From: Sinomicrobium oceani
GTDB lineage: Bacteria; Bacteroidota; Bacteroidia; Flavobacteriales; Flavobacteriaceae
Length of the DNA: 64,000 nt
NCBI RefSeq assembly: GCF_900119185.1
Contig: NZ_FPJE01000026.1
Location: 1 to 64,000 of the forward strand
Direction of reading: 5' to 3'
The position numbers and the translations under genes are program-made. Below are positions 54,149 through 63,349 of this stretch, piece by piece (position 1 is the stretch's first letter; each line of letters starts with the position of its first letter). The notes beneath the pieces were generated by a model. The model ran no database searches. It saw only the letters and a program-made list of their open reading frames with translations, and was not told the origin of the DNA.

Positions 54149-55243
54149 ATATTAAATTTTTCATTCAATGAGTTAATGGTCAGGTTAACAAAATGTATTC
54201 AAGAAATACGACCCTTGTGGTTTTACCTGCTTTATACGGTTTATGAAATGGTGCAGACCGTCTCAGAAAGCAACTAAAACGTTATAGTTTTTAAAAAAAG
54301 GTAATAGATTTCCTGTGTTTGTCCCTGAAAACATGTGGAAAACACGCAAAAACCATATACACGGCAAACCGGTATTAATACCTCCTTTAATAAAAACAGG
54401 CACTATATGCATCGCCTGTCCCAAGAAGCATCATAACTTTATAACGGGTCTTGTATATCCGTAAATCTTTTGTCTGAATACCGTTAGCCGGCAGGAGGTG
54501 AAACCGAAGAATAAAAACCGACAGGGGAAGGCCATTTGAAGCGGGTAATAAGCCTTCTTTTGCGAAAAAAAGGAATTGAGTTTTTCATAATTAATTGGTC
54601 TTGGTTTTAAAAACAGTTATTCCCGTACAGTTACTTTGGCAGTTGCTGAGAAGAAAGACTGTCTTTAATCGTTATTGGTTCAGTTAGAAGGACAAAATTG
54701 TAAAAAATACACTTTTTATAAAGCGAAAACGAACTCCGGGTCCGTCTTCTTTTGTATATTTAAAATTTGTCCGGTTACTTTCGGATTCAAGGTTGTCTTC
54801 CAAGTAACCTTACAAAAAAGTATTGCCACATTTTTTGTTTGATATACTTAAAACAATAATCTCTTTTCCGTGTTATTTTAATGTGATAAAATTATTTCTT
54901 AAGTAAGAATATCAGCGTTCGTATGGTTACAATTCCTTTTCGATACGTTACAACATCCGCAGACAATTATTTTTTAACAATAAATAACTTACAAAATATA
55001 AATATTTGTGATTTTAAACAGGGTTTCAGTAACAAATAATCATTTATCCTTTTACTGTAAAGAAAATATGATATTTATGGCTGTTGAGAAGGCCCACAAC
55101 CTGTAAAACCGTTCGAAAAGTTTTCCGGAACAAACCGCAAAAAAAATGTGACGGTTGCAGTTTTCTGTATGAAAAGACAAATTTTGGAGAGCGATATCCG
55201 GGCGATGTATTTGAGACTTACTTTTTCTTCATTATACGCGATA
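54149..55243. other. Long non-coding gap upstream of the xus operon
   Basis: This 1095-bp A/T-rich stretch has no convincing gene; a 61-codon plus frame at 55084-55269 has no features and overlaps the M1 fusion gene. It must contain the xus promoter. The best -7 candidate on the minus strand is TACATTTTG near 54190, one base longer than consensus. A perfect 12-bp palindrome GGTATTAATACC lies at 54371-54382, and an 8+8 inverted repeat at 54773-54809. Confidence 0.5.
54773..54809. repeat. Inverted repeat upstream of the xus operon
   Basis: GGTTACTT (54773-54780) and AAGTAACC (54802-54809) are exact complements separated by 21 bp. It could be an RNA hairpin or a widely spaced operator. It lies 625 bp from xusA and 434 bp from the M1 fusion stop. 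Confidence 0.35.
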
Positions 55244-58200
55244 TCAGATTTGTTCGAACAGCTTTCTGATCTCTTCGTGATCTTTTTTAGTACTGACCTT
55301 TAAAAATTCTTCTATAACATCTGTAGAAACAGGGGCCTTAGCCGGATATCGATGTTTGAGAAGAAATTCTTTCAGTGCTTTATTTACCTTATCCTCTCCG
55401 ATAAGTTCACTGAGCCGGACCATAATCACAGCGCCTTTAGCATAGGAGATATGAATATCCTGATCCTGTACTTTATATAAGGGCCGGGGTGTAGCAAAAC
55501 CTTTTTGCGAATCGTAGATCTGTTGATGTACCTTTATCCTCTCCTGCATTTTTTCACTTCCGTACATTTTCTTATACAACATCATTTCGGTGTACATTGC
55601 CAAGGTTTCCGTAAGCATCGCGGCTCCTTCTCTGTAATCGGGGGCAATCCTGTTATTTCCCCACCAGAAATGAGACAATTCGTGCCCCGCCAGCTCGTTG
55701 ATCACATCCTGTTGTCTGTCGGCACGGATATTCGCATGGAAAACCATATTTTCGGTCATGAAGATTACCCCTGGATATGCGGTTGCGGCAAAGCCTTTCG
55801 TAAAGGAAGAAACTTCCGCAAAAGTGACCGAGGAAAAAGGAAATGCTCCGAAATTTGTTATACAATACGATAGTGTTTCGCTGGCATTCCTGACCAGGTG
55901 CGCCACATTTTCATCATGCCCGGGATGATAAAGAACCTTGATGCGGATACCTTTGTACGATGCCGTTCTCACTGCATATTTCGCCGATGATACTGCAAAG
56001 CGAAACGGAATGGCCTCCCGGGTCCTGTATTCGAAATAATTTCTTCCACCATCCTTCCATTGCTTCACAAGTTCGCCGGTTCCAACAGCAACCTGATCGC
56101 CGGTAGTTGAAACGATCATGTTCAGATCCGTAAAGTGATTATCCGTCCGGGGCTCTTCCAGTAACTTTGCGGTTGTCGGTTTTCCGAGACCGTATGCCTT
56201 ACGTTCGTTCTTACCGGAAATTTCATAATCCTGTTGATACCCCAACTGTGGGTAATAGCGGCTTATACGCATGAAGGATCCGTTTTCTACGATGGCATTG
56301 AAAGGATGATGTCCGTTTACAGGAAACCATTGATATCCTAACTCAAATTCTAACGTTGCAGAATGGTCTGGCTGCAATGGTTCTTTCAGGGTGAGTTCCG
56401 TTACCTTATCCGATATATTATACTTATTCCCGGATATTGTAAGTACGGCTTTATTTATTTTTAAATCGGGGTGAAAATTCAACAATATGGTACGCATGTC
56501 TTTCCCCGATCTGTTCTCTAACACATAATGGCCTTTCAGAGTGTAGGCTTGTTGCCCCGGATACAACGCTATATCGGTCTTCACCCGGGAGATAACGGGC
56601 TGCTCTATCTCCTTATATTTACGGTACTGCTGTTCATAACGGGCAGCTTTTTCAAGATCTTCCTTTTCGGATACGGGCATATATCCTTCTGTAAAATTTA
56701 CGCCACAAAAAACTGAAATTAAGAGGAATATGAGAATACCAGGTATAATTATCTTATAGCTATTTGTGCCATTTATAATACGGTTGATCAGCCATAATAT
56801 ACCTGTTATACTAATTCCGAAAACGATTCTTTTAAGAAACGCAGACATGTACGCTCCATAACCGTTAAAATCACTGTAAGGCAGTGTATATCCCGAAAAG
56901 AAAAGCAAGAGTGGTTGTTTTACCAGCACTTGAGCTACAGGGCCGGTAGTGAGCAGAAGAAGCAATACAGAAACGCCCAGGGCCATGTATTTGTGATGAA
57001 CCCTGTTATTGATCAGCAAAACCATACCTGCAAATAATATCAAAGGGAACGTATTGAACACAAGGACTCCCAGATATGCCTGCCAATCAATCCTGAAATA
57101 ATGAAATAAAATCTGGAAAATCAAACCCTGAATGATCATAAGTACAGAAAAGATCAATATCATAGCTGTACATGACCACCAATGTCCCGCGATTTTTGTA
57201 CCGGCAAAAAAAGTACTGTTTTCTATTCCGGAAAACCCTGATGCATGACTTCTCCAGTATAGATCATTGACAAAATAAGTGACGATCCACAACCCCAAAA
57301 AGCGAAAATTATCGGAAATTGCCGAGGCCATCAATCCGGAATCCGCATATTGCTGTGGTAAACGGATGCCCTGCTCTATGGCAGCATATATTTCCATCCC
57401 TACATAAAAAAGCAACAATACGGAAACAGCAAAAAATACCATACTGCCAAACATGTACCGGATATCTTTCATGGCAAAGGACAGTACGGCCCGCAACCGC
57501 GATTTATACCGGAAACAGGTGTTAACCTGTCTAAACAGTATCTCTTTGGGAAAAACACCCGGTATTGTATGTTTCGGCTCCGGCTTTTCAGTTCGTTTGT
57601 TGCCGCTGGCGACAAACGAAAAACGCCTGTATCCCAGGATACCGATAAAAACGGAAATAACGGTAAACACTACGCGGTTTGCCAAAAAGTAACCGGTTAG
57701 CGGTACAATATCGGCATTTTTACGGACCGCAGTAAAACTTCCTGCCTCATAAAAATAAGCAGATATGCCAAAAGGGTCGAAAATGGCAGAGATCTTTTGC
57801 AGCCATACGGATTGGGGTATACTACTTGTCATAAAAGGCGAATCGGAATACATCAGCAATACGAGATAAAGTATGTACAACAGTAATCCTCCGGATATGA
57901 CCAGGAGTTTTTTTCGGGAAAAGACGGCAATCCCAAATAAAACAGCACAAGTAAACAAAGTATTGACCACCCCGAAGACGATGAGGGGATAGAGGTAAAA
58001 TCTCAGGAGTACGTGATCCTGCATTTCTACGCCGGACCTCAGGTTTTGTCCGGAAACAAACCCAAAAATCACACAGGCATAGCATATAAATGTCAGTATA
58101 AAGAAAGACAGGAAGCGAGCGGATATAAAGCTTGTTTTACGGATAGGTGTCGCAAAAAGGATTATGTCAAACCGGGAGTCCCACTCTCTGAAAAGGAGCT

Positions 58201-58417
58201 GAACAGCTATAATGGTAGCAAAAAGAATAACGGAAAGACTGAGCATGGCTTCCATAAATCCTATACTGTACGGAGAATTGAGATACACTTCTTCTCCCAC
58301 AGAAAGATTGAACCGCATCCCGGCAAAGATCCCGGCACCCCATAAAATTACGAGAACGATATAGCTTGTATAGCGGCGACTATAGGTGTTTACATCGAAA
58401 AAGAGCAGCGCTTTCAT
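55244..58417 (-). CDS. ABC-2 permease fused to M1-family aminopeptidase
   Basis: This is a 1057-residue inner-membrane protein. Residues about 1-590 carry some twelve hydrophobic helices in two ABC-2-type groups. After the last helix (about 575-590, IIPGILIFLLISVFCGVNF) a periplasmic M1-type region begins, with the zinc motif HELSH at 912-916 in GHELSHFWWGNN. The third ligand is probably the Glu of MLTETLAMYTE, about 20 residues downstream. Such fusions are a known Bacteroidota/Proteobacteria family of unclear substrate. The ATP-binding partner is encoded just upstream with an ATGA overlap (58414-58417), giving translational coupling. The combination suggests export or extraction of a peptide with trimming on the outer face, or peptide-antibiotic defence; this is inference. 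Confidence 0.88.
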   Translation of the reverse strand: MKALLFFDVNTYSRRYTSYIVLVILWGAGIFAGMRFNLSVGEEVYLNSPYSIGFMEAMLSLSVILFATIIAVQLLFREWDSRFDIILFATPIRKTSFISARFLSFFILTFICYACVIFGFVSGQNLRSGVEMQDHVLLRFYLYPLIVFGVVNTLFTCAVLFGIAVFSRKKLLVISGGLLLYILYLVLLMYSDSPFMTSSIPQSVWLQKISAIFDPFGISAYFYEAGSFTAVRKNADIVPLTGYFLANRVVFTVISVFIGILGYRRFSFVASGNKRTEKPEPKHTIPGVFPKEILFRQVNTCFRYKSRLRAVLSFAMKDIRYMFGSMVFFAVSVLLLFYVGMEIYAAIEQGIRLPQQYADSGLMASAISDNFRFLGLWIVTYFVNDLYWRSHASGFSGIENSTFFAGTKIAGHWWSCTAMILIFSVLMIIQGLIFQILFHYFRIDWQAYLGVLVFNTFPLILFAGMVLLINNRVHHKYMALGVSVLLLLLTTGPVAQVLVKQPLLLFFSGYTLPYSDFNGYGAYMSAFLKRIVFGISITGILWLINRIINGTNSYKIIIPGILIFLLISVFCGVNFTEGYMPVSEKEDLEKAARYEQQYRKYKEIEQPVISRVKTDIALYPGQQAYTLKGHYVLENRSGKDMRTILLNFHPDLKINKAVLTISGNKYNISDKVTELTLKEPLQPDHSATLEFELGYQWFPVNGHHPFNAIVENGSFMRISRYYPQLGYQQDYEISGKNERKAYGLGKPTTAKLLEEPRTDNHFTDLNMIVSTTGDQVAVGTGELVKQWKDGGRNYFEYRTREAIPFRFAVSSAKYAVRTASYKGIRIKVLYHPGHDENVAHLVRNASETLSYCITNFGAFPFSSVTFAEVSSFTKGFAATAYPGVIFMTENMVFHANIRADRQQDVINELAGHELSHFWWGNNRIAPDYREGAAMLTETLAMYTEMMLYKKMYGSEKMQERIKVHQQIYDSQKGFATPRPLYKVQDQDIHISYAKGAVIMVRLSELIGEDKVNKALKEFLLKHRYPAKAPVSTDVIEEFLKVSTKKDHEEIRKLFEQI

Positions 58418-59292
58418 AGTGTATGGGGTTCTTTAAGTGCCCGGAAGTAGACGTGTTCTAACGTGGGTTTAACCGGGGAAAAACCTTCCGGGGGCCGATT
58501 TCCGAAAGTTGTGATGTGCAAAGCTCTTTCTATATATCGACAACTTATGACCGGGTAATTATGCTCATACTCTGACAGCAATTTTTTGTCGATCTTCTTT
58601 GTCCATACCTTTCCTTTCAGTGCACTGATCATTTCAGAGGGTTTTCCACTCCCAATTAGTCTGCCTTTATCGATAATGGCCACCTGAGAACATAGATTAC
58701 GTACATCTTCTACCAGGTGGGTAGAGAGTATTACAATCATTTCTTCGCTGATATCCGATAACAAGGCATTAAAACGATTGCGTTCTTCCGGATCAAGTCC
58801 TGCAGTAGGTTCGTCTACGATGAGGATTTCCGGTCGGCCGAGTAAAGCCTGCGCTACACCAAACCGTTGTTTCATCCCTCCGGAAAAGGTATAAACATCC
58901 TTATTTTTAAAGGATGTGAGATTAACTTTTTCCAACAGGCCGCATATCTGTCTTTTTCGTTCTTGTGCATCACAAACTCCTTTTAAAATCGCCAGATGCT
59001 GTAATAAGTTATATGCGGAAACCCGGGGATAAACCCCAAAATCCTGAGGAAGAAACCCCAGTTTTTTCTTTATGCCAGCAGAGTCCCGGACTATATTCGT
59101 TCCATTATATAAAACACGGCCGTCCGTAGGCTGTTGAAGCGTTGCGAGAATCTTCATCAGGGAAGATTTGCCCGCACCATTGGGTCCGAGTAAACCAAAC
59201 ATACCATTTTCGATATGCAGGGAAATACAATCCAAAGCCCTGGTTCCTTTCGGATAAACCAGTGAAAGCCGATCGATAGAAAGTGTATTCAT
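58414..59292 (-). CDS. ABC transporter ATP-binding protein
   Basis: This is a 292-residue cytoplasmic ATPase. Walker A is GPNGAGKSS (about 36-44), the Q-loop lies in GFLPQDFGVYP, the signature is TFSGGMKQR, Walker B plus D-loop is LIVDEPTAGLDPEE, and the H-loop is LSTHLVED. After about residue 215 a typical C-terminal extension of ABC-2 ATPases follows. It powers the permease/M1 fusion encoded downstream, with which it overlaps by 4 bp (stop TGA within ATGA). The XRE regulator gene ends 77 bp upstream on the same strand, so the four genes 60094-55244 may form one transcript. Confidence 0.93.
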   Translation of the reverse strand: MNTLSIDRLSLVYPKGTRALDCISLHIENGMFGLLGPNGAGKSSLMKILATLQQPTDGRVLYNGTNIVRDSAGIKKKLGFLPQDFGVYPRVSAYNLLQHLAILKGVCDAQERKRQICGLLEKVNLTSFKNKDVYTFSGGMKQRFGVAQALLGRPEILIVDEPTAGLDPEERNRFNALLSDISEEMIVILSTHLVEDVRNLCSQVAIIDKGRLIGSGKPSEMISALKGKVWTKKIDKKLLSEYEHNYPVISCRYIERALHITTFGNRPPEGFSPVKPTLEHVYFRALKEPHTL

Positions 59293-59369
59293 AGTATTCG
59301 ATTTAGTGCATGCGCATCCTGCAATGGCTGTGCATCGATTAAAAATCGTGTATTTAAATAATGGTATCG

Positions 59370-59579
59370 TTACTCCTGTTCCCTGTATTCCAACAGGTCA
59401 CCGGGCTGACACTCCAGGATACGGCATATTGCTTCGAGCGTATCGAAGCGTACACCTTTGGCTTTCCCGGTTTTGAGTATGGAAAGGTTTGCGGGAGTGA
59501 TTCCGAGGTGTTCCGCCAATTCTTTGCTTTGCATTTTACGCCTGGCCAGCATCACGTCTATGTTAACAATAATTGGCAT
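59370..59579 (-). CDS. Small XRE-family regulator (YozG-like)
   Basis: This 69-residue single-domain Cro/XRE HTH protein has the helix-turn-helix SKELAEHLGITPANLSILKTGKAKGVRFDTLEAICRILECQPGDLLEY. This matches the small YozG-like regulators almost always encoded next to DUF2975 membrane proteins, as here: the DUF2975 gene ends 2 bp before its start. It probably binds the promoter region upstream of the DUF2975 gene, where a perfect 12-bp palindrome lies between the -33 and -7 boxes. Length is normal. Confidence 0.9.
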   Translation of the reverse strand: MPIIVNIDVMLARRKMQSKELAEHLGITPANLSILKTGKAKGVRFDTLEAICRILECQPGDLLEYREQE

Positions 59580-59581
59580 AA

Positions 59582-60094
59582 TTATATAAATAAGTCCTGT
59601 TCGTTTTGCAAGTCCAATCCTTGTTTGAATATCGCCGTAAAAAAATAAGTAAAAACTCCAAGAATGCTATGTACCACGATCAATTCCCAGATTATACTGT
59701 TTACCGGCACAAAAAAACTACCCGCCAATGTCGCGGAGACCGGAGCAATGAGGTTAAGCAGATAAAACCTGTTCAGATGTACAATGTTTTCGACCGTAAA
59801 TAAACGGTCCTGAAAGAACACTTTGAACACATTGGATACCCACCAGAAAAAAACACTATACAGGCCTAACGGGAGCAAAAGGGAAAATACTATATAACGA
59901 AAATTGTTATCTGCTATAAGAAACGGACTTTGGGTAAACGGATAAAAAATATGAAGCAACCTATTCCCGTCCGGGCTTACCCAAATACCTGTTAGGGTAC
60001 AAAAGGCCGCATATACTGTGGTCAGCGAGTATCCCACAGCCAGTATCCTGCATATGATATAGAGTGCCCTGGCTATAATTTTTACACGTTTCAT
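59582..60094 (-). CDS. DUF2975 membrane protein
   Basis: This is a 170-residue integral membrane protein with four predicted helices: LYIICRILAVGYSLTTVYAAF, IVFSLLLPLGLYSVFFWWV, YLLNLIAPVSATLAG and IIWELIVVHSILGVFTYFFTAI. The cytoplasmic segment FKVFFQDRLFTVENIVHLNRF matches the conserved F-x-x-G/R-x-x-F-t-x-E-N motif of DUF2975. Function is unknown; in most genomes it pairs with a YozG-like XRE regulator, as here (2-bp gap). It is the first gene of the operon leading to the ABC/M1 system and has a well-formed promoter 26-55 bp upstream. Confidence 0.88.
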   Translation of the reverse strand: MKRVKIIARALYIICRILAVGYSLTTVYAAFCTLTGIWVSPDGNRLLHIFYPFTQSPFLIADNNFRYIVFSLLLPLGLYSVFFWWVSNVFKVFFQDRLFTVENIVHLNRFYLLNLIAPVSATLAGSFFVPVNSIIWELIVVHSILGVFTYFFTAIFKQGLDLQNEQDLFI

Positions 60095-60119
60095 GGCTGT
60101 AAAGCTTAATATTATTTTT

Positions 60120-60149
60120 CAAATATAATAATTAATTATCGTAAAACAA
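60120..60149 (-). promoter_or_regulatory. Promoter of the DUF2975-XRE operon with operator
   Basis: On the minus strand TTG (60147-60149), a 19-bp spacer and TATATTTG (60120-60127) match the consensus. The spacer contains the perfect palindrome ATAATTAATTAT (60128-60139), a candidate site for the XRE protein. Confidence 0.6.
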
Positions 60150-60307
60150 TAATTTTTATGTTTTCTGAGCATAATTTTCAGCTATTTTGTGTTTTGTCAA
60201 ACAGCGAAGCAGGAACGTGTTCTACCCCGGTATTCCGGAACGGCAATAGTATACTGTACTCTTATGGGATACATAATATATGCAGTCAAAAAATTTCAAA
60301 CGGAATG

Positions 60308-61432
60308 TTACTTTTTTCTGTGATCCGGACCGATCCGTTCAGAAAAACCAAAGGCGATCGAAGTTCCGATAAAAAAATTGTTATTCACCATAATGTCCCC
60401 ATCGTTCCATAACGAATACGGACTGTTCAACCAACGTCCTTCCAGCCTGCACACCATCCCGGGCACAGGGGTATAGTCGATATTACAGGACCATCCTGAA
60501 GTCCTGAATCCATTTGTACCTTCAACCGGGATGATAACTCCCGCTCTGTCCCCGTAATACTCTGCACGTACGGCGGCTTTCCACTTTTCGTTTACTTCAT
60601 ATTGCCCGATAATCACCGGGGCAAACCATGTATCGTATCTCCTGCTTTTTTTACGGTGTTGCTGTATTCCTACATCAAAACCGGCCATTAGGGAAATTCT
60701 ATCCGTCAGCCCAAACCTGCCGTAGAAATTATTAAAATACCGCATACGCCGTTGGATATCTGGATCGTCCGTACCCAAAAAAGTGCTCCAGTTGAGCATC
60801 GTCCTCGCTGTCGGGCGATAGGTTAAACGGGTGCCTAAAGACCGTAGAGAATTTCCTCTGAGCCTTTGGATACGTTGCCATCCGTTACACACTATTACGG
60901 CAAAATCCCAAGTCTTTCCGGCATTAAAAGTAAGACGTAACCCCGTGAGAAAATAAGGAGAATTTTCCGCAGCCAAAGAACGTGTCAGTGTAGGATTGTC
61001 TGCAGATACCGCGCTTTCAAACCCGATATGTGAAGGTAATATCCCGGCATCCAGCCATAACGAATGCCTTTTGTTCAGTGCAATTCCGACATTGGCTTCG
61101 AAGATGTTTTTAAGAATTCCGGGTTCTGCAGCGTAATTATCATGGGCATAGGTCCCCGTCTGTAAGGCCAGGTTGGCCCTGTACCGGGCATTTTCGACAG
61201 CCACTGTTAAGAGTCCCAGGTTCAGGTTGAATTCGTTATGCCTGTTATGATTAAATAAAAAAGGGTGTCGGTACGCTGTTTCCGGGCGGTTAAAATCGTA
61301 TACATAGAATACATCCATAAAACCGGAGATCCGGATTTGCGGCTGATATCTCCCATCCGTTATTTGCTGTGCGCTTACGTATAAAGAGCACAAGGACAAA
61401 ACCACACTAAATACTGCTGATTTTCCGTACAT
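60308..61432 (-). CDS. OmpL-like outer-membrane porin
   Basis: This is a 374-residue exported barrel protein (signal about 1-21, ending VSAQ). It opens with IRISGFMDVFYVYDFNRPE, followed by alternating strands (FNLNLGLLTVAVENARYRANLALQTGTYA, HSLWLDAGILPSHIGFESAV, SPYFLTGLRLTFNAG), the pattern of the putative beta-barrel porin-2/OmpL-like family. Such porins often occur inside Bacteroidota kdp potassium operons, and here it follows TrkH by 24 bp. It probably provides passive entry of ions or small solutes across the outer membrane for the potassium transporter. No TonB box or plug domain. Confidence 0.78.
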   Translation of the reverse strand: MYGKSAVFSVVLSLCSLYVSAQQITDGRYQPQIRISGFMDVFYVYDFNRPETAYRHPFLFNHNRHNEFNLNLGLLTVAVENARYRANLALQTGTYAHDNYAAEPGILKNIFEANVGIALNKRHSLWLDAGILPSHIGFESAVSADNPTLTRSLAAENSPYFLTGLRLTFNAGKTWDFAVIVCNGWQRIQRLRGNSLRSLGTRLTYRPTARTMLNWSTFLGTDDPDIQRRMRYFNNFYGRFGLTDRISLMAGFDVGIQQHRKKSRRYDTWFAPVIIGQYEVNEKWKAAVRAEYYGDRAGVIIPVEGTNGFRTSGWSCNIDYTPVPGMVCRLEGRWLNSPYSLWNDGDIMVNNNFFIGTSIAFGFSERIGPDHRKK

Positions 61433-61456
61433 CTCTGCGTTTTTATAAAAAAGGGC

Positions 61457-62794
61457 TCAAACCGCAAGATCGTCCTGCGTAGCCCTGGTTTTCCATAGTT
61501 TTCTCCTGGCCATCACAGCCAGGCCGAAGGTCAATACACCTAAACGACCAATGAACATTACAAAAATCACCACTGCTTTGCCCCAGGGGCTGAGATCGCC
61601 GGTTATTCCAGTACTCAGGCCCACGGTTCCTATAGCTGAAGTGATTTCAAAAAGAATTTGTTCCAGGGAAAAGTGTTCCGTAAAAGCCAATACCAGAGTA
61701 GCAACAAATATTACTGTCGCGTATAGAATAAATACCGAAGTTGCAACATACAATCGTTCCAGGGGTATTTTCTTTCCGAAAAATACGACCCTGTTATTGT
61801 TTCTGATACGGCTCCACATAATAGCAATAAGGGCTGTTAATGTCGTTGATTTTAGTCCTCCGCCGGTACCCGAAGGGGAAGCTCCCACATACATCAGTAA
61901 AATAACAACGAGGAGTACGGGTAGTGTAAAACCTCCTATGGGAACGGTATTAAACCCTACCGTGGTCAGTGCTGTCATGGCCTGGAAAAAGGAAGTGGTC
62001 AGTCTGGAACTTTCCAAAGTACTCACGGAGGGTTCAAAAAAGTAGATCATGAATGTCCCTCCGGCCAGCAGAACCGTAAGCACGGTAAAAATTATCCTGG
62101 ATGTATAGGTTATTTTCCGGGTCTTTCCGGTTAGCCTGTTCCATATATCGGTGACGACTATAAAACCAAGGGAACCACAAATAGCCAATACGGAAAGTAT
62201 GGTGTTCACCGCCGTATTTCCGGCAAACTGCTCGAAACTGTCATTATACAATCCGAAACCAGCCGTACAGAAGGCGGAAACACTGTGGTATATGCTGCTC
62301 CAAACCGCAAAATTATGTTCTACTCCGGCCCGGGTAAAAGCTATATACAGGCACAATGCTCCTATGGTTTCAATGCCTATGGTAAAAATAATAACGGACC
62401 GTAAAAAATCCCGGATCTGAAAATCACGCGGCATAGCAAATTCGGTATTGAGAATTCGCTGATGCCAATGGGTGAGGTTACCGGTTCGGGACAGCAGGAT
62501 AAAGGAGGTAAATGTCATATACCCTATACCCCCTATCTGAAAAAGTAACATCACCACAAATTGCCCGAAACCATTATAGGTGTCAAAAACGCTTACCGTT
62601 ACCAAACCCGTGGTGGAAATAGCTGAAGTCGCTATAAAGAGATTATCCAGAGCGGAAACAGCTTGCTTCTGAAAGAACGGAAGACACAGAAGCAACCATC
62701 CGGCAAGAGTATAGGAGACAAAACCGTATAAGAGATTTTGCTGGGGAGACAGCGATAACCGGAACCTCCGGTATTTTTTAGTGATGTAATTCAT
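61457..62794 (-). CDS. trkH: TrkH-family potassium transporter
   Basis: This is a 445-residue inner-membrane K+ (or Na+-coupled K+) transporter subunit. Four selectivity-filter loops are recognisable, one per repeat: AISTTGLVTV, AFCTAGFGLY, ALTTVGFNTV and AIGTVGLSTG. About ten hydrophobic helices surround them. The ATG at 62792-62794 (MNYITKKYRRF) was chosen; a longer frame runs into the preceding small gene and adds 25 unlike residues. No TrkA/KtrA gene is visible in the window. It lies 16 bp after the small unknown gene and 24 bp before the porin gene, in line with the KdpE-like regulator, so all belong to potassium homeostasis. Confidence 0.9.
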   Translation of the reverse strand: MNYITKKYRRFRLSLSPQQNLLYGFVSYTLAGWLLLCLPFFQKQAVSALDNLFIATSAISTTGLVTVSVFDTYNGFGQFVVMLLFQIGGIGYMTFTSFILLSRTGNLTHWHQRILNTEFAMPRDFQIRDFLRSVIIFTIGIETIGALCLYIAFTRAGVEHNFAVWSSIYHSVSAFCTAGFGLYNDSFEQFAGNTAVNTILSVLAICGSLGFIVVTDIWNRLTGKTRKITYTSRIIFTVLTVLLAGGTFMIYFFEPSVSTLESSRLTTSFFQAMTALTTVGFNTVPIGGFTLPVLLVVILLMYVGASPSGTGGGLKSTTLTALIAIMWSRIRNNNRVVFFGKKIPLERLYVATSVFILYATVIFVATLVLAFTEHFSLEQILFEITSAIGTVGLSTGITGDLSPWGKAVVIFVMFIGRLGVLTFGLAVMARRKLWKTRATQDDLAV

Positions 62795-62810
62795 ATATTT
62801 TTTGTTAGAA

Positions 62811-63167
62811 TTATTTGAAATCTTTGTGGATATCGTTCGTCTTTTCCTCCAGGAGCACCAGGCGGTCATATAGTTGCACCATGCGCTTCAGTACAGGGGT
62901 AAGGACAGGAGCATAAAAGAGGGTTGCTTCTTTGAGATTTCCTATCTGCCGGCGGAAAATCTGCAGGTGTTTTATGAACTCCTCCCTGCTTTCCGACCTC
63001 AGCAACTTGCGGAATGCTTTGCTAATATCCCCGTCGCAGGATTTCGGCACTATTTGTCCGGCCAGCTCCGAGTTGTACCAAAGTGTTACCTGCTTTACAT
63101 CGAGACAGATCTTTACGATAAGAGTTGCCGTATCTTCATCCCAGTCGAAAATCCTGTTTTCGGTCAT
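62811..63167 (-). CDS. Small protein of unknown function in the potassium locus
   Basis: This 118-residue, probably cytoplasmic protein has no signal peptide. It starts MTENRIFDWDEDTATLIVKICLD and is helical with a C-terminal coiled-coil-like stretch (KRMVQLYDRLVLLEEKTNDIHKD). I do not recognise a named family. The ATG at 63165-63167 is preferred; a longer frame adds 27 residues of low quality. It lies 16 bp upstream of trkH and 182 bp after the KdpE-like gene, so it is probably co-transcribed with trkH and may modulate it. Codon use resembles the neighbours. Confidence 0.65.
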   Translation of the reverse strand: MTENRIFDWDEDTATLIVKICLDVKQVTLWYNSELAGQIVPKSCDGDISKAFRKLLRSESREEFIKHLQIFRRQIGNLKEATLFYAPVLTPVLKRMVQLYDRLVLLEEKTNDIHKDFK

Positions 63168-63349
63168 CCTTATTCCGGTTTTAAGTCTTCCTGTTTGTAA
63201 ACTCGTCACCCCGGAGTGCCCGGAAAAAAAAATATATGATCGCTCCACATCTCTTCCGGGCTCTCCTGGTATGTCCGGGACAAAGGTCTTATGAAACGGA
63301 TATGCAAAAAATCAAGGTTTGCACCGAAATCGTAAAGATTTTATAAAGA

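Noticed and set aside
54371-54382. Palindrome GGTATTAATACC as a specific xus operator
   Set aside because: A perfect 12-bp palindrome is expected by chance at a rate of about one per 4 kb, so it is mentioned only as part of the gap.
55084-55269. 61-codon plus-strand frame in the xus upstream gap
   Set aside because: No recognisable features and its end overlaps the 3' end of the M1 fusion gene.
62795-62869. Extended N-terminus of TrkH
   Set aside because: The 25 extra residues lack family similarity and overlap the end of the small upstream gene; ATG at 62792-62794 fits better.
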